From Gracilibacillus alcaliphilus (GTDB lineage: Bacteria; Bacillota; Bacilli; Bacillales; Amphibacillaceae), in assembly GCF_016909015.1 (NCBI RefSeq), contig NZ_JAFBFA010000009.1:62001-126000 (forward strand): 64,000 bases of DNA. The letters are read 5' to 3'. A program made the translations under genes and the position numbers. How positions within the stretch are numbered: position 1 is the first letter of the stretch; the number at the start of each line of letters is the position of its first letter. Under the pieces are notes generated by a model. That model did not search any database. It was not told the origin of the DNA and saw nothing but the letters and a program-made list of their open reading frames with translations. Shown here in pieces: positions 25,453 through 35,263 of the stretch.

Positions 25453-27251
25453 TCGGCATGCTCCTTTAGAGAATCCAGCGGTATTTTCAAGGTTACTTTT
25501 GTTCCTTCCGTCTCCACACTGTTTATATCCATTCTTGCCTCATCCCCATAATAGAGCTTTAGTCTGATCAATAAATTGCTTAAGCCATATATATCCTGAT
25601 GTGTCTGTTCTTCTGTAATCGTAAACGAAAGGTAGTTTTGAGCAATTTGATCCATCCTTTGACGAATACACTGTAACCGTTCTTCACCAATGCCCTTTCC
25701 TGTATCCTCTACAGTGAGATACAAATAATCGTTTTCCAAATAGGAAGATATTTTTATTTCCCCATCACCATTATATTTTTCCAAACCATGAATAATGGCA
25801 TTCTCGACAAGCGGCTGTAATAATAGCTTTAAAATATGCAGTCTTTTTGTTTCTTCTTCCATGTGGAATTTGACAGAAAAACGGTCTGAATAGCGAATTT
25901 GCTGAACTCTTAGATAATGATGAAGATGTTCGATATTTTTCCCGATAGAGATAGTTTCGCTTCCTTTAATTAAACTTAAACGCATAAACTTAGAAAGGCT
26001 TAAAATCATATCACTTATTTCATCGGCATCATAATTCTTTGACATCCAGTAAATTGAATCCAGTGTATTGTATAAAAAGTGAGGATTCATTTGTGACTGC
26101 AAGAATTTCAATTCAGCCTTCGTCAACCTTAATTGCTTTTCATATATGTTTTCGATGTAATAGCGCTGATCATCTACCATATGATTAAAGCTTTTCATCA
26201 GCTGGCCAAATTCATCCTTGCGCTGAAAGTCGATTTGAGTATCTAAATCTCCTTGACGTACCTTTGTCATTCCCTCATTTAACCTATTCAATGGAGTTGA
26301 AATGCCTCGATAAATAGTCCAAGAGATTACCACAGCCAACAATAAACTAACGCCAATAATTAAATAGGTAAATTGACGTACACGAACAGACTCCTCCACA
26401 ACTACCCCTTCAGGCTGTAACAGCACAAGAGACCATCCGCTATAATCCGAAGTGATACTTAGCTCTGTCCGGCCTTTCATAGATCGTTCAAGAGAGGTCA
26501 AGTTGATATCCTGTTGCGGCTGATTAGATACAATTAAATCTCCTTGCTCCGAAAATAAATACATTTTCGTACCAGATAAAGAAGTTAATTGATTCATCTG
26601 CCGATAAAGTTCTTCTCGTTTAATAGTAACAGCTAATAAATTATGGTTCGCTTTCACGTTATACACATCCATCAATCGAATAATAGAAAAGGAGGATCGG
26701 TTAAATACGGGATTCAGCACCTCATTAACATTAAACAGATTGGATTGTGGAATAAGTAACAGCTTATCCGCCCCTATAGCGGCAGCCTCCTGATACCAAT
26801 CTTGCTGCTTATAATCTTCTATTCTCCTGCCTCCAAAGGTAGAAGATAACACCAAAGAAGAGGGATCATGCCATATTGTTACCTCACTTACTAAAGGATT
26901 CAATGTACGTATCGTATTAATTTGTTCTTTTATATTTTTAAATTCTATAATGGATTGGCTAGATAACTCCGCTTCAGCATTATTCAATATATTATTGAGA
27001 TTTCGATCATTTGCCAGAATAGTGGCTAGCTCATCTACTTGCTGAATAACTGTATCTATTTCATCCATCACGGAAGTCATCGAACGATAGGTTCGATGAC
27101 TCATTTGATCTTCTAGGATTTTCTGTGATTCAACATTAGCATATAAACTGACAAAAATAAGCGGGACCAGAATAATAATAAAATAACAGGTTAACCTCAC
27201 TTGCACCGAAGTCTCTATCGCTCTCCTGATTTTTCCTAAACATGTTTTCAC
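25449..27251 (-). CDS. YesM-type sensor histidine kinase, locus 2
   Basis: About 600 residues; a GTG at 27251 with GGGGG seven bases upstream is preferred to the TTG at 27257. An N-terminal helix (LTCYFIIILVPLIFVSLYAN) and a second near residue 300 (YLIIGVSLLLAVVISWTIYR) bracket the extracellular sensor. HAMP follows (ISTPLNRLNEGMTKVRQGDL), then the His-box SQMNPHFLYNTLDSIYW and the ATPase domain (VENAIIHGLEKY, VEDTGKGIG). It pairs with the overlapping YesN-type regulator. Confidence 0.92.
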   Translation of the reverse strand: MKTCLGKIRRAIETSVQVRLTCYFIIILVPLIFVSLYANVESQKILEDQMSHRTYRSMTSVMDEIDTVIQQVDELATILANDRNLNNILNNAEAELSSQSIIEFKNIKEQINTIRTLNPLVSEVTIWHDPSSLVLSSTFGGRRIEDYKQQDWYQEAAAIGADKLLLIPQSNLFNVNEVLNPVFNRSSFSIIRLMDVYNVKANHNLLAVTIKREELYRQMNQLTSLSGTKMYLFSEQGDLIVSNQPQQDINLTSLERSMKGRTELSITSDYSGWSLVLLQPEGVVVEESVRVRQFTYLIIGVSLLLAVVISWTIYRGISTPLNRLNEGMTKVRQGDLDTQIDFQRKDEFGQLMKSFNHMVDDQRYYIENIYEKQLRLTKAELKFLQSQMNPHFLYNTLDSIYWMSKNYDADEISDMILSLSKFMRLSLIKGSETISIGKNIEHLHHYLRVQQIRYSDRFSVKFHMEEETKRLHILKLLLQPLVENAIIHGLEKYNGDGEIKISSYLENDYLYLTVEDTGKGIGEERLQCIRQRMDQIAQNYLSFTITEEQTHQDIYGLSNLLIRLKLYYGDEARMDINSVETEGTKVTLKIPLDSLKEHAE

Positions 27252-27316
27252 ACGCAAGCCCCCGTATCACTTATTCTTTTAAATTTGTTATCCCGCATTG
27301 CCAGTTTATACGTCTG

Positions 27317-28864
27317 CTAATTCCATTCCAAGATTTGCTTGGCAGCAAGTAATTTTTTCCTTAATACAGCATAATCCACCTCTTGCACATCACAGTCTTG
27401 TTCCAAAGCAATCGATGCTGCTGTAGCTGCAGACTCTCCTAAAATCATAAACACCGGCTCCATTCTGATCGATCCATAAGCAATATGGGAAGAGGATAAA
27501 CAAACTGGAACCAATAAGTTATTACATTCTTCGGCCTTTGGAACAATAGATTGATAGGAAATAGGAAAAGGCGAGGCAGGAGGTATTTCTACATTGCCTT
27601 CATTGATACACCTGCCATCCACTACAAGCCTTCGGCAGTTATGAGAATCAATCGTATAAGCTGCCAACCCAATAGAATCCTCTACTACCTTATTTCCGCG
27701 GCATTCATGTTCTGTCATCACATAATCAGACTTCATTCTGCGCCCTTCTCTAATATAGAGCTGGTGCGGCCAGCCTTTCGTCCGTTCAAATTCATCTAAC
27801 GGCAAGCCCCATTTAGACACTTCTTTACGAATTGCTTGAGGTACCCTTTCATCGTTACTTAAGAAGTACAGCATCCCTAAATTATAGTTGACATGATCTT
27901 GAAAAATTTCCTCTCTTGTTAGATAATCACCTTCCGGCCAATTGTAATTAAAACCAATATGATCAGTTGAAACCGCTCCATAATTATTAAAATCTGTTTT
28001 ATCATTGGGTAACTTGGAACTTAATCTCATCACATCCCATACACCAGATGTAATATACCTTAATAAGAGCAGGAAATGATCTGGATTATAGGATTCAGGC
28101 TGATAAAATGGCATTTGATTATTGGGGTTATTCGTTAAACAAATTCTAAAATTATATGCCTGTATTCGATGATCTCCTTGCCCTTGATAGCCTATGTCAC
28201 TGTCTGTTACTCCGTATAATAAACCACTGTCAGGTTTACCTTCGATTACATAAGGGTCAATCCAATTGGTGAAATTATGATTAGGATGACCAAAATGGAT
28301 CCCATTCAGGGTTTCTTTATAGGTTCGATTGCTTTCTCTCCCTACATGATAGGATACACCTGCTTTTGCTAATAAATCTCCTTCATATGTGGCATCAAAG
28401 AAAATACTGGCAGTAAATACATCTCCGTTTTCCATGATCATTCTTTTTATTGTCCGATCTTCCATTTCGACTTTTGCTAAATATGTTTGAAAATATACAG
28501 GAATCTCTAATTCTTCTAGCCATTCTTGATAGATTTTTTCTGCTACATGCGGTTCAAACCTCCAATGGGCTTTGTTATCCTTTAAACCATAGTGACGACC
28601 TACCGCTTCATAAAAGGTTCTGGACAGGCCTCCCACCGCTGACTTATTGCCAATATCGGTCATCCCTAACCCGCTGGTTGTCATTCCGCCTACATGATTC
28701 CCACATTCAACCATCACCACATGAAACCCCAGATGCTTTGCTTTTACCGCGGCAGCGACGCCGGCAGAAGTTCCGCCATAAATACACATATCTGCTTTCA
28801 CCTGGTTAGCTTGATCATGTGCTGATCGCTTTGACTGATAGTAATGCAATTGATTATTTTCCAT
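27317..28864 (-). CDS. FAD-dependent oxidoreductase (FAD_oxidored family), locus 2 proximal
   Basis: 515 residues from the ATG at 28864; an in-frame ATG 12 bases earlier sits directly on the AAAGGA ribosome binding site. Motifs: CIYGGTSAGVAAAVKAKHLG (FAD binding), VGGMTTSGLGMTDIG, FDATYEGDLLAKAGVSYHVG, RKVVEDSIGLAAYTID-type middle and YGSIRMEPVFMILGESAATA near the C-terminus. It lacks the extra C-terminal domain of the other family members here. It follows the solute-binding lipoprotein, which ties it to the imported substrate. Confidence 0.84.
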   Translation of the reverse strand: MENNQLHYYQSKRSAHDQANQVKADMCIYGGTSAGVAAAVKAKHLGFHVVMVECGNHVGGMTTSGLGMTDIGNKSAVGGLSRTFYEAVGRHYGLKDNKAHWRFEPHVAEKIYQEWLEELEIPVYFQTYLAKVEMEDRTIKRMIMENGDVFTASIFFDATYEGDLLAKAGVSYHVGRESNRTYKETLNGIHFGHPNHNFTNWIDPYVIEGKPDSGLLYGVTDSDIGYQGQGDHRIQAYNFRICLTNNPNNQMPFYQPESYNPDHFLLLLRYITSGVWDVMRLSSKLPNDKTDFNNYGAVSTDHIGFNYNWPEGDYLTREEIFQDHVNYNLGMLYFLSNDERVPQAIRKEVSKWGLPLDEFERTKGWPHQLYIREGRRMKSDYVMTEHECRGNKVVEDSIGLAAYTIDSHNCRRLVVDGRCINEGNVEIPPASPFPISYQSIVPKAEECNNLLVPVCLSSSHIAYGSIRMEPVFMILGESAATAASIALEQDCDVQEVDYAVLRKKLLAAKQILEWN

Positions 28865-28938
28865 TATATTACACATCCTTTATTCACTAAATATAGCTGG
28901 CACCAATCAGTTCCGATTACAGGAAGACAACATTTCCA

Positions 28939-30462
28939 TCAATTTTGTGTCTGATAATCCTTAAACCATTCATTCACTTCATCTGTGATATCCTGACCTC
29001 CATTTGCATACCAATCATTCACAAATACATCAAAATCATCGATGGAGAGATTTCCCATGATAATATTTGTAAATACTTCCACTTCTGTTTGTTCCAAGGT
29101 AGCCGCATATCTTCCCATCGAAGGAGTTGGTGTTCCCAAAAACTCACTTTTAATCGCATGTTCAGAAGCACGTTCAAGATTATCAACTAGATTAAAATGT
29201 TTCCCTAAAGAATCTAATCGCAAATTGACATAGTCCATATTGTCAGGCTCCACCACTTCAGCCAGTGTCAAACGATACAGGTGATCATTATGTTTTTCAA
29301 AATCAGTAACCATCTCATCGCCTTCCATCTGCCAAACATCATCCTCAAAACCGAATTTCAGTGTTGTGTAGCCTTCCCCTATCATAAAATCCAACATTCT
29401 GATCACAGCTTCTGGATTTTCACTAGTTACTGGTATCACACTGTATCCGCTTACAATATGAGGTCCAGCTGTTCCAGATTGATCACCTGGCCCTTCTGGG
29501 TATTCTAACGGTAACCACTCCGCGTCCGGATTATTTTGAAGATTGGTTTGAATAGGTCCTCTGGTATCATACCAATGGGCAGAAAATAAACCGACATCTT
29601 CATTAGCTATTTTTTCTTCTATATTTGACGTACTGTTTAATGCCCATTCTTTATCAATCAAACCTTCACTATACCAATTTCTTAATAGCTCAAGTACTTC
29701 TTTTGTTTCTGGCAGTGTACTAGTGTAAACCAGTTCGCCATCTCGCTCCACCCATTGACTCCTTTGAATACCAAAAGCTCCAAAGAATGGCTGTGTCCGT
29801 GCTAAATTTTCTCCAATGATTAAACCCATTGTATCATTTTTTCCATTTCCATCTGGATCCTCTTCCACAAAAGCTCTCATAACATCTTCGTATTCTTCTA
29901 ATGTTTTAGGCGGATTTATTGCAAGGTTATCCAGCCAGTCTTGTCTTACATACATAATGTGATCCCCTGGATAAGTAGTAATTCGCGGAACTGCATAAAT
30001 ATTCCCATCAATCGTTACGTTTTCCCACGCTTCCGCTGGAATATTATCAAGTAGATTCTGGCCATGTTCTTTTAACAGATCATCTAATGGTTCCAAGGCA
30101 TTTTGATTAACATAATCTACAAACCAAGAAGGATTATGACTAAATAACATATCCGGCAAATCACCTGAAGCCATGATAACATTCAATCTTTCCTCATATG
30201 CCTCAGCAGGAGGATAAATTAACTCAATATCTACATTGACATTTTCTTCGATATACTCCATATAAGGATTCTTATTACCATCCATCCCATCTGGAAAACT
30301 GCGGCCAGCATTATTTAACACAATAGAAATACTAGCTGCTTGGTCACCAGCTTGATCGCTTGATTGGATAGTATCATCAGACGAGCAAGCGATCACACTT
30401 ATAAAACTTAGCAGCATAATCAAGCCTAGCACACTGTTTCTAACTGTTTTATATCGCTTCAT
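28939..30462 (-). CDS. Solute-binding lipoprotein (LplA/YtcQ type), locus 2
   Basis: 507 residues. Lipobox SVIAC with Cys26. The body is a long family-1 binding protein of the LplA/YtcQ kind (DMLFSHNPSWFVDYVNQNAL, YAVPRITTYPGDHIMYVRQD, DPDGNGKNDTMGL). That DPDGNGKND stretch is the calcium-binding loop usual in this subgroup. Such proteins bind complex oligosaccharides, for example pectin fragments, for uptake through the paired permeases. Ligand unknown. Confidence 0.92.
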   Translation of the reverse strand: MKRYKTVRNSVLGLIMLLSFISVIACSSDDTIQSSDQAGDQAASISIVLNNAGRSFPDGMDGNKNPYMEYIEENVNVDIELIYPPAEAYEERLNVIMASGDLPDMLFSHNPSWFVDYVNQNALEPLDDLLKEHGQNLLDNIPAEAWENVTIDGNIYAVPRITTYPGDHIMYVRQDWLDNLAINPPKTLEEYEDVMRAFVEEDPDGNGKNDTMGLIIGENLARTQPFFGAFGIQRSQWVERDGELVYTSTLPETKEVLELLRNWYSEGLIDKEWALNSTSNIEEKIANEDVGLFSAHWYDTRGPIQTNLQNNPDAEWLPLEYPEGPGDQSGTAGPHIVSGYSVIPVTSENPEAVIRMLDFMIGEGYTTLKFGFEDDVWQMEGDEMVTDFEKHNDHLYRLTLAEVVEPDNMDYVNLRLDSLGKHFNLVDNLERASEHAIKSEFLGTPTPSMGRYAATLEQTEVEVFTNIIMGNLSIDDFDVFVNDWYANGGQDITDEVNEWFKDYQTQN

Positions 30463-30488
30463 TTGTTTACATCCCCTTCATTAAATGA

Positions 30489-31358
30489 TTAACCTTTCAC
30501 AGAACCTAACATAATGCCTTTTACAAAGTAACGCTGTAAATATGGATATACTAGCAATATCGGTACAGTACTAACAATCAGGGCTGCTGCATTTAACGAC
30601 TCATTGGCAACGAGCTGCCGTTCAAAATTATCCTTTAGCGCGATATTGGATTCATCTAATAAAATCAGTTCTCGTAAATAAATCTGAAGCGGAAACAAGG
30701 AGCGGTCATTAACGAATAACACCGCATCAAAAAAGGAGTTCCACTGAAACACTGCATAAAATAAGGTGATTGTCGCTATCGCTGGCATAGACACCGGTAT
30801 AACTATTCTAAATAATATCCCTAGATTGGAACAACCATCAATTAAAGCAGACTCCTCCAGCTCCTTCGGCACAGATTCAAAGAAGTTTTTTATGATAATG
30901 ACACAAAAAGCACTGATAAGATTAGGAATGATGTATGCCCAAAAGGAATCTAATAATCCCACAGAACGGACTACTAAAAAGGTAGGAATCATCCCGCCTT
31001 GAAACATCATAGTAAATACAATCAGAAACAGAATCGCCCCCCGTCCTTTTATATATGCTTTCGATAAGGGATAAGCTAGTAAACACGTAAATAAAACAGA
31101 GCCAAAAGTTCCTACCACAGTTCGCAGAATACTAATCCAAAAAGCTTTTAAAAAAGCTGGATCCGTAAGAATCTCAACATAGGGATATACATTCAGCTCA
31201 ATCGGCCAGAAGATAACTTCACCAGACACGATAGCTCGATGACTGCTCAATGACTGAGCAAGAATATGAATGAACGGTGCTAAACATATGATAGCAAAGA
31301 TGAGTAACAGGCAATTGTTAACGATCGAAAATGTTTTCTCTCCTTTAGTTTGATTCAA
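30489..31358 (-). CDS. ABC transporter permease (LplC/YtcP type), locus 2
   Basis: 289 residues from a TTG at 31358 with GGAGGGAG four bases upstream; the longer TTG start at 31376 would overlap the preceding gene. Six helices, ALIDGCSNLGILFRIVIPV as EAA loop, and the closing PYLQRYFVKGIMLGSVKG that typifies this subfamily. Partner of the LplB-type permease encoded just upstream; no ATPase in the operon. Confidence 0.92.
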   Translation of the reverse strand: MNQTKGEKTFSIVNNCLLLIFAIICLAPFIHILAQSLSSHRAIVSGEVIFWPIELNVYPYVEILTDPAFLKAFWISILRTVVGTFGSVLFTCLLAYPLSKAYIKGRGAILFLIVFTMMFQGGMIPTFLVVRSVGLLDSFWAYIIPNLISAFCVIIIKNFFESVPKELEESALIDGCSNLGILFRIVIPVSMPAIATITLFYAVFQWNSFFDAVLFVNDRSLFPLQIYLRELILLDESNIALKDNFERQLVANESLNAAALIVSTVPILLVYPYLQRYFVKGIMLGSVKG

Positions 31359-31369
31359 TGTTCTCCCTC

Positions 31370-32323
31370 CTACCAAATACCAGGCTGCCCCAGCTTTTTG
31401 ATTATTTTATTAACAATAATCACCAAAACTAGTGCAATCGCAGATTTAAACAAACCTACGGCGGTGGTATAGCTAAACTGAGCTTGTGTAATACCCTCTC
31501 TGTATACATAGGTTTCGATGACATCACCAACATCATAAACCAAAGGGTTTAATAAGATATATATTTGTTCAAATCCTACATCAAGCACATTGCCCAGATT
31601 CAAGATAAATAGAATACAAATAGTTGGTAATAAAGTTGGGATAGTGATATGCCATAATTGTCTCCATTTATTTGCTCCATCAATTTTTGCTGCTTCATAT
31701 AATTGCGGATCAATCCCTGCTAATGCCGCCAAATAAATAATAGCTCCCCAGCCGATCGTCTTCCATACATCACTGGCAACAATAACTGTTCGAAACCATT
31801 CAGAATCACCTAAGAAGTAGATGGAATCAAAACCTAGAAACTGGATAAATTCATTTACGACACCAGTTGATGGAGAAAGCACTTGAACCAAGATGCCCCC
31901 AACAATGACCCATGAGAGAAAATGAGGCAAATAAGCCAAGGTTTGAATAGACCGCTTATAAAACATACGCCTAACTTCATTCAGCATCAATGCAAAAATA
32001 ATTGGACCGGGAAATCCCCATACTAGCTTATATAAGCTAATCAGCAATGTATTGGAAAACACTTCATGAAATTTGTTATCTTGAAACATACGGATAAAAT
32101 GTTCCCACCCTACCCACTCACTGGCCGCAAACCCAGCGAAAGCACTATAATCCTTGAACGCAATAATCACGCCCCACATCGGAATATATTTAAAAACAAT
32201 AAAAAATAATATTCCAGGCACCATGATTAAATACAAATCCCAGTACTTTCTAAAATTAGCTAGCTTCTTTTTATTGACTGTCTTACTGCTTTGCTTATAA
32301 CTTGAGACCCCTCCTTGTGTCAT
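31370..32323 (-). CDS. ABC transporter permease (LplB/YteP type), locus 2
   Basis: 317 residues with AAGGAG before the ATG. Helices begin at WDLYLIMVPGILFFIVFKYI, and the EAA loop is LYEAAKIDGANKWRQLWHIT. The GDVIETYVYREGITQAQFSY segment is diagnostic of the LplB/YteP group. First gene of the seven-gene locus-2 operon, with a cre-like site about 70 bases upstream. Confidence 0.92.
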   Translation of the reverse strand: MTQGGVSSYKQSSKTVNKKKLANFRKYWDLYLIMVPGILFFIVFKYIPMWGVIIAFKDYSAFAGFAASEWVGWEHFIRMFQDNKFHEVFSNTLLISLYKLVWGFPGPIIFALMLNEVRRMFYKRSIQTLAYLPHFLSWVIVGGILVQVLSPSTGVVNEFIQFLGFDSIYFLGDSEWFRTVIVASDVWKTIGWGAIIYLAALAGIDPQLYEAAKIDGANKWRQLWHITIPTLLPTICILFILNLGNVLDVGFEQIYILLNPLVYDVGDVIETYVYREGITQAQFSYTTAVGLFKSAIALVLVIIVNKIIKKLGQPGIW

Positions 32324-32389
32324 ATAATTTCACTCTCCTTCTAACATTCCATTATTCGATCGGATCCGTTCGTATAGCTATATTGTATT

Positions 32390-32403
32390 TGGAATCGCTT
32401 ACA
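32390..32403. promoter_or_regulatory. cre-like site (CcpA) upstream of locus-2 operon
   Basis: TGGAATCGCTTACA matches TGWNANCGNTNWCA at 13 of 14 positions and is placed before the first gene of the operon. Binding is inference. Confidence 0.5.
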
Positions 32404-32676
32404 TTTAATAGGTGAGTTTCATGACTTTTCCTTGTACATTTATAACTTTTCGAGGATGTTCCAGCATGCTGAATGAAAAAGCAGACATCACAGAATATGT
32501 TAAGAAAAATTTAATAAATGAGTTAGATTTTTATAAGATCTGAATCTTATCATATAAAACAGCAGATAGGGAGGCTCGCAATCGTCCGCATGCTCCACAC
32601 TTCCCACTTGGAACATCTACGGGCGCTAGCATCCACTACATCTAGCTTTATTACCAAAACGAAAGGAGTTTTTTTG

Positions 32677-33132
32677 TTGTCTATCCCAAAAATAAGTCAT
32701 TACTTAGGAATGCCATTCTTCACATTATTATTACTTTCCTTATTGGGGGTTCCACGGGTAATCCTGCATGATTTAAACATTATTGAAGAAGGAAGCCTAG
32801 TCAACAGCATATTTGTTTTTGTTCCCATCATTATTTGGATTGCCTATATCGTTTGGCGAGATGTGAAGAAACCCTTCTTGTCTTTATTATTAATCGGTTT
32901 TTTCTATGGAATTTTTTTAGCAATTGTCCATCAGCTGTTATGGGGAATGGCGTTTGACGAACCTATTCAGCTTGGCGGAAATTTAAGTGATCTGCCACAA
33001 ACCACCGCAAACCTTATCGTCCGTATCTTTGCCTTTTTTAACAGCATAACTACAGGAATAGTAATAGGGATTATTATAGGGACAGTTGGTTCATTAGTGA
33101 ATGTTATCAAGAAAAGGCTAGAGGGAAAATAA
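32677..33132 (+). CDS. Hypothetical membrane protein
   Basis: 151 residues from a TTG at 32677, eight bases after AGGAG; the longer ATG start at 32590 has no ribosome binding site. Four hydrophobic helices are visible (FFTLLLLSLLGV; IFVFVPIIIWIAYIVW; FLSLLLIGFFYGIFLAIVHQ; ITTGIVIGIIIGTVGSLVNV) and a basic C-terminus. I do not recognise the family. It is divergent from the locus-2 operon and has no obvious partner. Confidence 0.55.
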   Translation: MSIPKISHYLGMPFFTLLLLSLLGVPRVILHDLNIIEEGSLVNSIFVFVPIIIWIAYIVWRDVKKPFLSLLLIGFFYGIFLAIVHQLLWGMAFDEPIQLGGNLSDLPQTTANLIVRIFAFFNSITTGIVIGIIIGTVGSLVNVIKKRLEGK

Positions 33133-33216
33133 ACCGATTCTATAGCCATTGGATAAATATCCATAATAACAAGGGGACTTGCCAAATAACCTTAATAAGT
33201 TGTCTGCATCCTAAAT

Positions 33217-33321
33217 AGGAGATAGCTCTTCTTGCAAGTAATGTCTGTCACTGCTTGACCTGTGCCAAAGCACATAAATCTGCAGCTTTAAGAAATATAC
33301 TTATCCAAAGAGCTATCTCCT
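33217..33321. repeat. Long inverted repeat with structured interior
   Basis: AGGAGATAGCTCTT (33217-33230) is exactly complementary to 33308-33321. The 77-base interior holds a further hairpin (TGTGC-CAAA-GCACA). It could be a terminator for the convergent genes on both sides, a small structured RNA, or a miniature inverted-repeat element. No T-tract follows immediately on the plus strand. Confidence 0.5.
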
Positions 33322-33390
33322 CATAAAAGATGGGCGCATATTATTGAATACATCGATATATTCGATGTAATTGCTTATGGCTCAACGCTT

Positions 33391-34095
33391 TTATATTTTT
33401 AACATAGGGCTGCTTTCTCGATCTACTATTCTAATACCATCCGTTCTTCCAATAATAACTTTATTAGTCATATCAATAAACAACCCTGTTTCGACTACTC
33501 CAATCATTTGCTTAAGTTGTGTATGCAGTTGGTCTGGTGCAGAAATAGAGGGAAATTGACAATCCAAAATATAATTTTTATTGTCTGATATAAAAATGGA
33601 CTTGTCTTTCTTTCTTAATTCCGGAGTACAGCCCAATCCAGCAATGTTTCTTGCTGTATTTTCCCAGCCAAAAGGAACAACTTCAATTGGGAGTGGAAAT
33701 GAACCAAGCTGTGTCACTACTTTGCTCTCATCAACCACAATAATCAATTGATCGGCAGCCGCACCGATGACCTTTTCTCGATACAGAGCACCACCGCCGC
33801 CTTTTATAAGGTTAAAATGCTCATCAATTTCATCTGCCCCATCAATGGCTATATCTAATTTATTCATTTCAGAAAAAGCAACAAGAGGAATGTCAAATTT
33901 CTTTGCCCATCCTTCCGTTTTCCTAGAGGTAGGTACACCTTTTATATTCAGCCCTTGTTCTACTAATTCTCCTAACTTTCTAATTCCCCAATATACCGTA
34001 CTGCCCGACCCTAATCCAACTGTCATGCCATCTTGAATAAATGCAGCCGCCTGTTCTCCAGCTGTTTTTTTCATTAGGTCTACTTTGTTTAGCAT
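33391..34095 (-). CDS. rpiA: Ribose-5-phosphate isomerase A
   Basis: 234 residues from the ATG at 34095, six bases after AGAGGTG. It interconverts ribose 5-phosphate and ribulose 5-phosphate in the pentose phosphate pathway. The family signatures are complete: GLGSGSTVYW (phosphate loop), VPTSRKTEGWA, AIDGADEID (catalytic Asp and Glu region) and KGGGGALYREK (catalytic Lys). Monocistronic between unrelated genes. Many Bacillaceae use RpiB instead or in addition; RpiA here may serve pentose growth. Confidence 0.95.
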   Translation of the reverse strand: MLNKVDLMKKTAGEQAAAFIQDGMTVGLGSGSTVYWGIRKLGELVEQGLNIKGVPTSRKTEGWAKKFDIPLVAFSEMNKLDIAIDGADEIDEHFNLIKGGGGALYREKVIGAAADQLIIVVDESKVVTQLGSFPLPIEVVPFGWENTARNIAGLGCTPELRKKDKSIFISDNKNYILDCQFPSISAPDQLHTQLKQMIGVVETGLFIDMTNKVIIGRTDGIRIVDRESSPMLKI

Positions 34096-34256
34096 ATTGA
34101 ACACCTCTGTTTTTTTAGTGCCATTCCCGTTCCACTTCTTCTTTCCAAGTGATTAATCACCAAGGTTGGCAACGCTAATCGCACAGTATCTAACATATCC
34201 TGAAGGTAGAGAGATGACTGTCATGATGAATAACGACATGATCCTATTCCTGAACC

Positions 34257-34280
34257 GTATTGCCGCCCCTGCGGCAATAC
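34257..34280. terminator. Hairpin downstream of the Gfo/Idh/MocA relic
   Basis: GTATTGCCGC (34257-34266) pairs with GCGGCAATAC (34271-34280) around a CCCT loop. No strong T-run follows on either strand, so termination is possible but not certain. Confidence 0.45.
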
Positions 34281-34333
34281 TAAATATCCTCTATATCTCG
34301 TTGTTTAGGATTCAAAAATAGATATTTCAAATA

Positions 34334-35263
34334 TTAATGTTCCATTTTTTTAATTATCTCATTAAATAGAATTAAATCTTCCTTAAAATCTTCTGGTGTT
34401 GTTTTTGGTGTGAATCCTTTAGTGATTACATCATATAAATATTCAAATTCATGTGTATATGGATCCTTAAAAGTAGGTCGGCAAACTTTCTGTTCGTAAT
34501 GATCGCCCACTGTTTCTGCCACAATTAGCTTAGTTGGCAGATGACGAATGTATGGACTATCATATTGAACTTTGATTTGTTTATTTTCGCCAAAAACCTC
34601 AATATGTGCATCGAAACGAATAATATGATCTACCCCTGTTTCAAAAGTAGCATAAAAATCATCATACTCAAAGGTTGCAGTGATAAACCGGCCATTATTC
34701 CATCTGCTTGCTGAAACTACTCGATTAGGAACACCAATTATTTCTCTAGTTGCAGATAAGTCATGACTGCTTAAACCACAGAGGAGACGATAAGCACTCG
34801 TTAAATCATTCGGTGCTTCATAACCGATTGCTTCTTTCACCATATTTTTTGCCCTTATTTGCTTATCTTCCATTGCTGCTGAAGAAATATCATTAAATCG
34901 GTATACTTTACTGCTCTGGTCAATAAATAATTTGTTTTGTCCAATTATCCCACGGATTTTAGCATAATTTATTTTAGGTAGCTGTTTAACCTCTTCCACA
35001 GCCTTTATAAATGCAGGGGCATATCGTCTCATATAACCAACCATAATGTTAACTTTATATTTATCACGTGCTGCAATGATAGCATCGGCATCGGATAATG
35101 TTAAACACATAGGTTTTTCTACTAATATATCTTTACCGTTTTTGGCGGCGGATAAAACACAATCTGTATGATATTCATCACTATTAAGTACCATAATTAA
35201 ATCCAAATCAGCTTGTTCCGTTAACTGAACTGCTTCCGTATAGCGGTTATCCACCTGATACCC
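34334..35263 (-). pseudogene. Gfo/Idh/MocA-family oxidoreductase lacking its N-terminus
   Basis: About 310 codons read as the major part of a Gfo/Idh/MocA dehydrogenase: LDLIMVLNSDEYHTDCVLSA, GKDILVEKPMCLTLSDADAI with the catalytic Lys of the EKP motif, and GYMRRYAPAF. The first ~40 residues, with the GxGxxG NAD-binding loop, are missing. Instead the frame runs backward into the 3' end of the metallophosphoesterase gene in a different frame, with no start codon of its own and no ribosome binding site. The join lies near 35261 and looks like a simple deletion. Without the dinucleotide-binding loop it should be inactive. Confidence 0.8.

Noticed and set aside
33217..33321. tRNA gene suggested by the closed stem and inner hairpins
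   Set aside because: The acceptor stem is too long, there is no TTC-loop (GGTTCRANNCC) and no anticodon arm of the correct spacing.
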